Source of the DNA: Actinomycetota bacterium
GTDB lineage: Bacteria; Actinomycetota; Actinomycetes; S36-B12
DNA length: 5,575 nucleotides
Direction of reading: 5' to 3'
Assembly (NCBI GenBank): GCA_947499275.1
Contig: CANMNM010000103.1
Location: forward strand, 1-5,575
Shown: piece after piece, positions 4,312-5,575 of the stretch
Layout: each line of letters begins with the position of its first letter
Numbering within the stretch: position 1 is the stretch's first letter
The notes under the pieces: generated by a model
What the model saw: the letters and a program-made list of their open reading frames with translations, nothing else
The model's database searches: none
Told to the model about the DNA's origin: nothing
Made by a program: the position numbers and the translations under genes

Positions 4312-5575
4312 ATGACACAGGTACTAAGAAATTTCGTGGGTGGGGAATTCGTTGACACGCAAAAAGGAGCATTTAGTGAACTGGTGAACCCGTCAACGGG
4401 TGAGGTTTTTGCGACAGCACCAATTTCTGATGCAACTGACATTGATCGCGCTTATGCCGTCGCCGCGACTGCATTTGAGTCGTGGAAGAATTCCACACCA
4501 TCGCAGCGCCAACAAGCTTTGTTGACCATTGCCCAAACTTTCGAGGAACACGCCGAGGAACTAGTTGCCGTTGAGAGTGAAAATACCGGGAAGCCAATTC
4601 CCGTGACAATGGTCGAAGAAATCCCTCCAATGATTGACCAAATTAAATTTTTCGCCGGTGCCGCCCGCATACTTGAAGGTAAAGCAGCCGGTGAATACAT
4701 GGCAGGTTTTACCTCGATGGTCCGCCGGGAGCCCATAGGTGTGATCGGCCAAGTGACCCCGTGGAATTACCCCATGATGATGGCGGCCTGGAAGTTTTTC
4801 CCAGCCATCGCTGCGGGAAATACGGTTGTGCTTAAGCCGAGTGATACTACGCCGGCATCAACACTGAAAATGGCGGAACTCATTGCTGCGTCGGGAGCCC
4901 TCCCCGACGGTGTATTCAATGTGGTGTGTGGAGATCGCAATACGGGTAAGGAACTGGTTGAGCACAAGACTCCTCAAATGGTGTCCATTACGGGGTCAGT
5001 GCGAGCGGGTATGCAAGTTGCGGCTTCGGCTGCGATGGATGTCAAGCGAGTCCATTTAGAACTGGGCGGTAAGGCTCCGGTTGTAGTTTTTGACGACGCA
5101 GACATTGAAGCGGCTACGGAGTGGTTAGCCGTTGCGGGTTTCTTCAATGCCGGGCAAGACTGCACAGCTGCTACTCGGATGCTGGTCGCCCCCCGGATTT
5201 ATGACGACTTCGTTGCAGCCATGGCCGAAGCGGCCGCCGCGTTGTCAACAACGTTTGAGGACGGCCCAACGGGAGAGGCGCTCGTTCCTCCGGTGAACAA
5301 CGCTGGACAAATGGAACGAGTGCTCGGCTTTATTGAGCGTGCCCCTAAGCACGCCAAAGTGGTAACGGGTGGCTCTCGCCAAGGTAATCGCGGCTTTTAT
5401 ATTTCGCCGACAGTGATTGCAGGACTCCAGCAAGATGACGAAATGATTCAAGATGAAATATTTGGTCCGGTGGTCACTATTCAGAAATTTACCGATGAGA
5501 CGCAGGCTTTAGCCTATGCGAATGGGGTGAATTACGGTCTTGCATCATCTGTCTGGACAAAAGATTTCGGCCGCG
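4312..5575 (+). CDS. NAD(P)-dependent aldehyde dehydrogenase, gamma-aminobutyraldehyde dehydrogenase type (3' end cut)
   Basis: Open from ATG 4312 to the right edge, 421 codons; family members are about 475 residues, so roughly the last 55 are missing. It oxidises an aldehyde to the acid with NAD(P)+ in the cytoplasm. Seen: QVTPWNYP (147-154, oxyanion-hole Asn152), TVVLKPSDTTPAS (171-183, cofactor-binding Lys175), SITGSV (225-230), LELGGKAP (249-256, general base Glu250), FFNAGQDCTAA (277-287, nucleophile Cys284) and EIFGPV (392-397, Glu392 to the nicotinamide ribose). All expected catalytic residues are present. The NAGQDCTA form around the cysteine and the MVRREPIGVIGQVTPWNYPM block match YdcW/PatD-like aminobutyraldehyde dehydrogenases, which turn 4-aminobutanal into GABA. 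The divergent aminotransferase would supply such an aldehyde. A TGGAGG ribosome site sits five bases before the start. Longer aminoaldehydes or semialdehydes remain possible substrates. Confidence 0.93.
   Translation, partial: MTQVLRNFVGGEFVDTQKGAFSELVNPSTGEVFATAPISDATDIDRAYAVAATAFESWKNSTPSQRQQALLTIAQTFEEHAEELVAVESENTGKPIPVTMVEEIPPMIDQIKFFAGAARILEGKAAGEYMAGFTSMVRREPIGVIGQVTPWNYPMMMAAWKFFPAIAAGNTVVLKPSDTTPASTLKMAELIAASGALPDGVFNVVCGDRNTGKELVEHKTPQMVSITGSVRAGMQVAASAAMDVKRVHLELGGKAPVVVFDDADIEAATEWLAVAGFFNAGQDCTAATRMLVAPRIYDDFVAAMAEAAAALSTTFEDGPTGEALVPPVNNAGQMERVLGFIERAPKHAKVVTGGSRQGNRGFYISPTVIAGLQQDDEMIQDEIFGPVVTIQKFTDETQALAYANGVNYGLASSVWTKDFGR

Noticed and set aside
4373..5451. Several minus-strand reading frames opposite the aldehyde dehydrogenase
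   Set aside because: The plus strand encodes an intact aldehyde dehydrogenase with every expected catalytic residue; the opposite frames have no motifs or ribosome sites.
1..5575. Mobile elements, CRISPR arrays, tRNA/rRNA genes, prophage or defence genes
   Set aside because: No transposase or integrase motifs, terminal repeats, regularly spaced repeats or tRNA-like folds were recognised; nearly all sequence is accounted for by six metabolic or regulatory genes.

Overview
The window looks like actinobacterial chromosome of intermediate base composition (about half G+C by eye). This placement is inferred: each protein reads like its high-GC actinobacterial counterpart (Lrp-linked class III aminotransferase, PuuB-like flavoprotein ending in GYVGDGV, PNPOx-like protein with SMNYRSA), but codon use is not strongly GC-biased. 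That would fit a lower-GC actinobacterial lineage, for example a planktonic one. No RNA genes, mobile elements, phage genes or CRISPR arrays were seen.

Layout: two divergent transcription units flank a 151-base intergenic region (4161-4311). The minus-strand unit, in order of transcription, holds an Lrp/AsnC regulator (4160-3699), a class III PLP aminotransferase (3702-2302, joined by a 4-base ATGA overlap), a PNPOx-like FMN-barrel protein (2292-1633, GTG start), a PuuB/DadA-type FAD oxidoreductase (1628-264, 4-base gap) and the first 78 codons of a glutaryl-CoA-dehydrogenase-like acyl-CoA dehydrogenase (235-1, running off the left edge). The gaps of 28 bases or less indicate one operon. The plus-strand unit is an aldehyde dehydrogenase (4312 to the right edge, C-terminus missing) that best resembles gamma-aminobutyraldehyde dehydrogenases.

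How the genes fit together: the aminotransferase would convert a diamine or omega-amino acid to an aldehyde. The divergent dehydrogenase would oxidise the aminoaldehyde to an omega-amino acid. The flavin oxidase could give a second, oxygen-dependent deamination route. The Lrp protein, encoded first in its own operon and facing the dehydrogenase, is the obvious sensor and regulator. Putrescine to GABA is the simplest reading. The glutaryl-CoA dehydrogenase at the end of the operon suggests that C5 compounds (cadaverine, 5-aminovalerate, glutarate) may be the true or an additional substrate line. The shared control region contains a GTCAA-N9-TTGAC inverted repeat whose arms are back-to-back -35-like hexamers, and a perfect small hairpin directly before the dehydrogenase ribosome binding site. 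Two coding-region palindromes in or beside the flavoprotein gene are also notable, including a perfect 10-1-10 inverted repeat.
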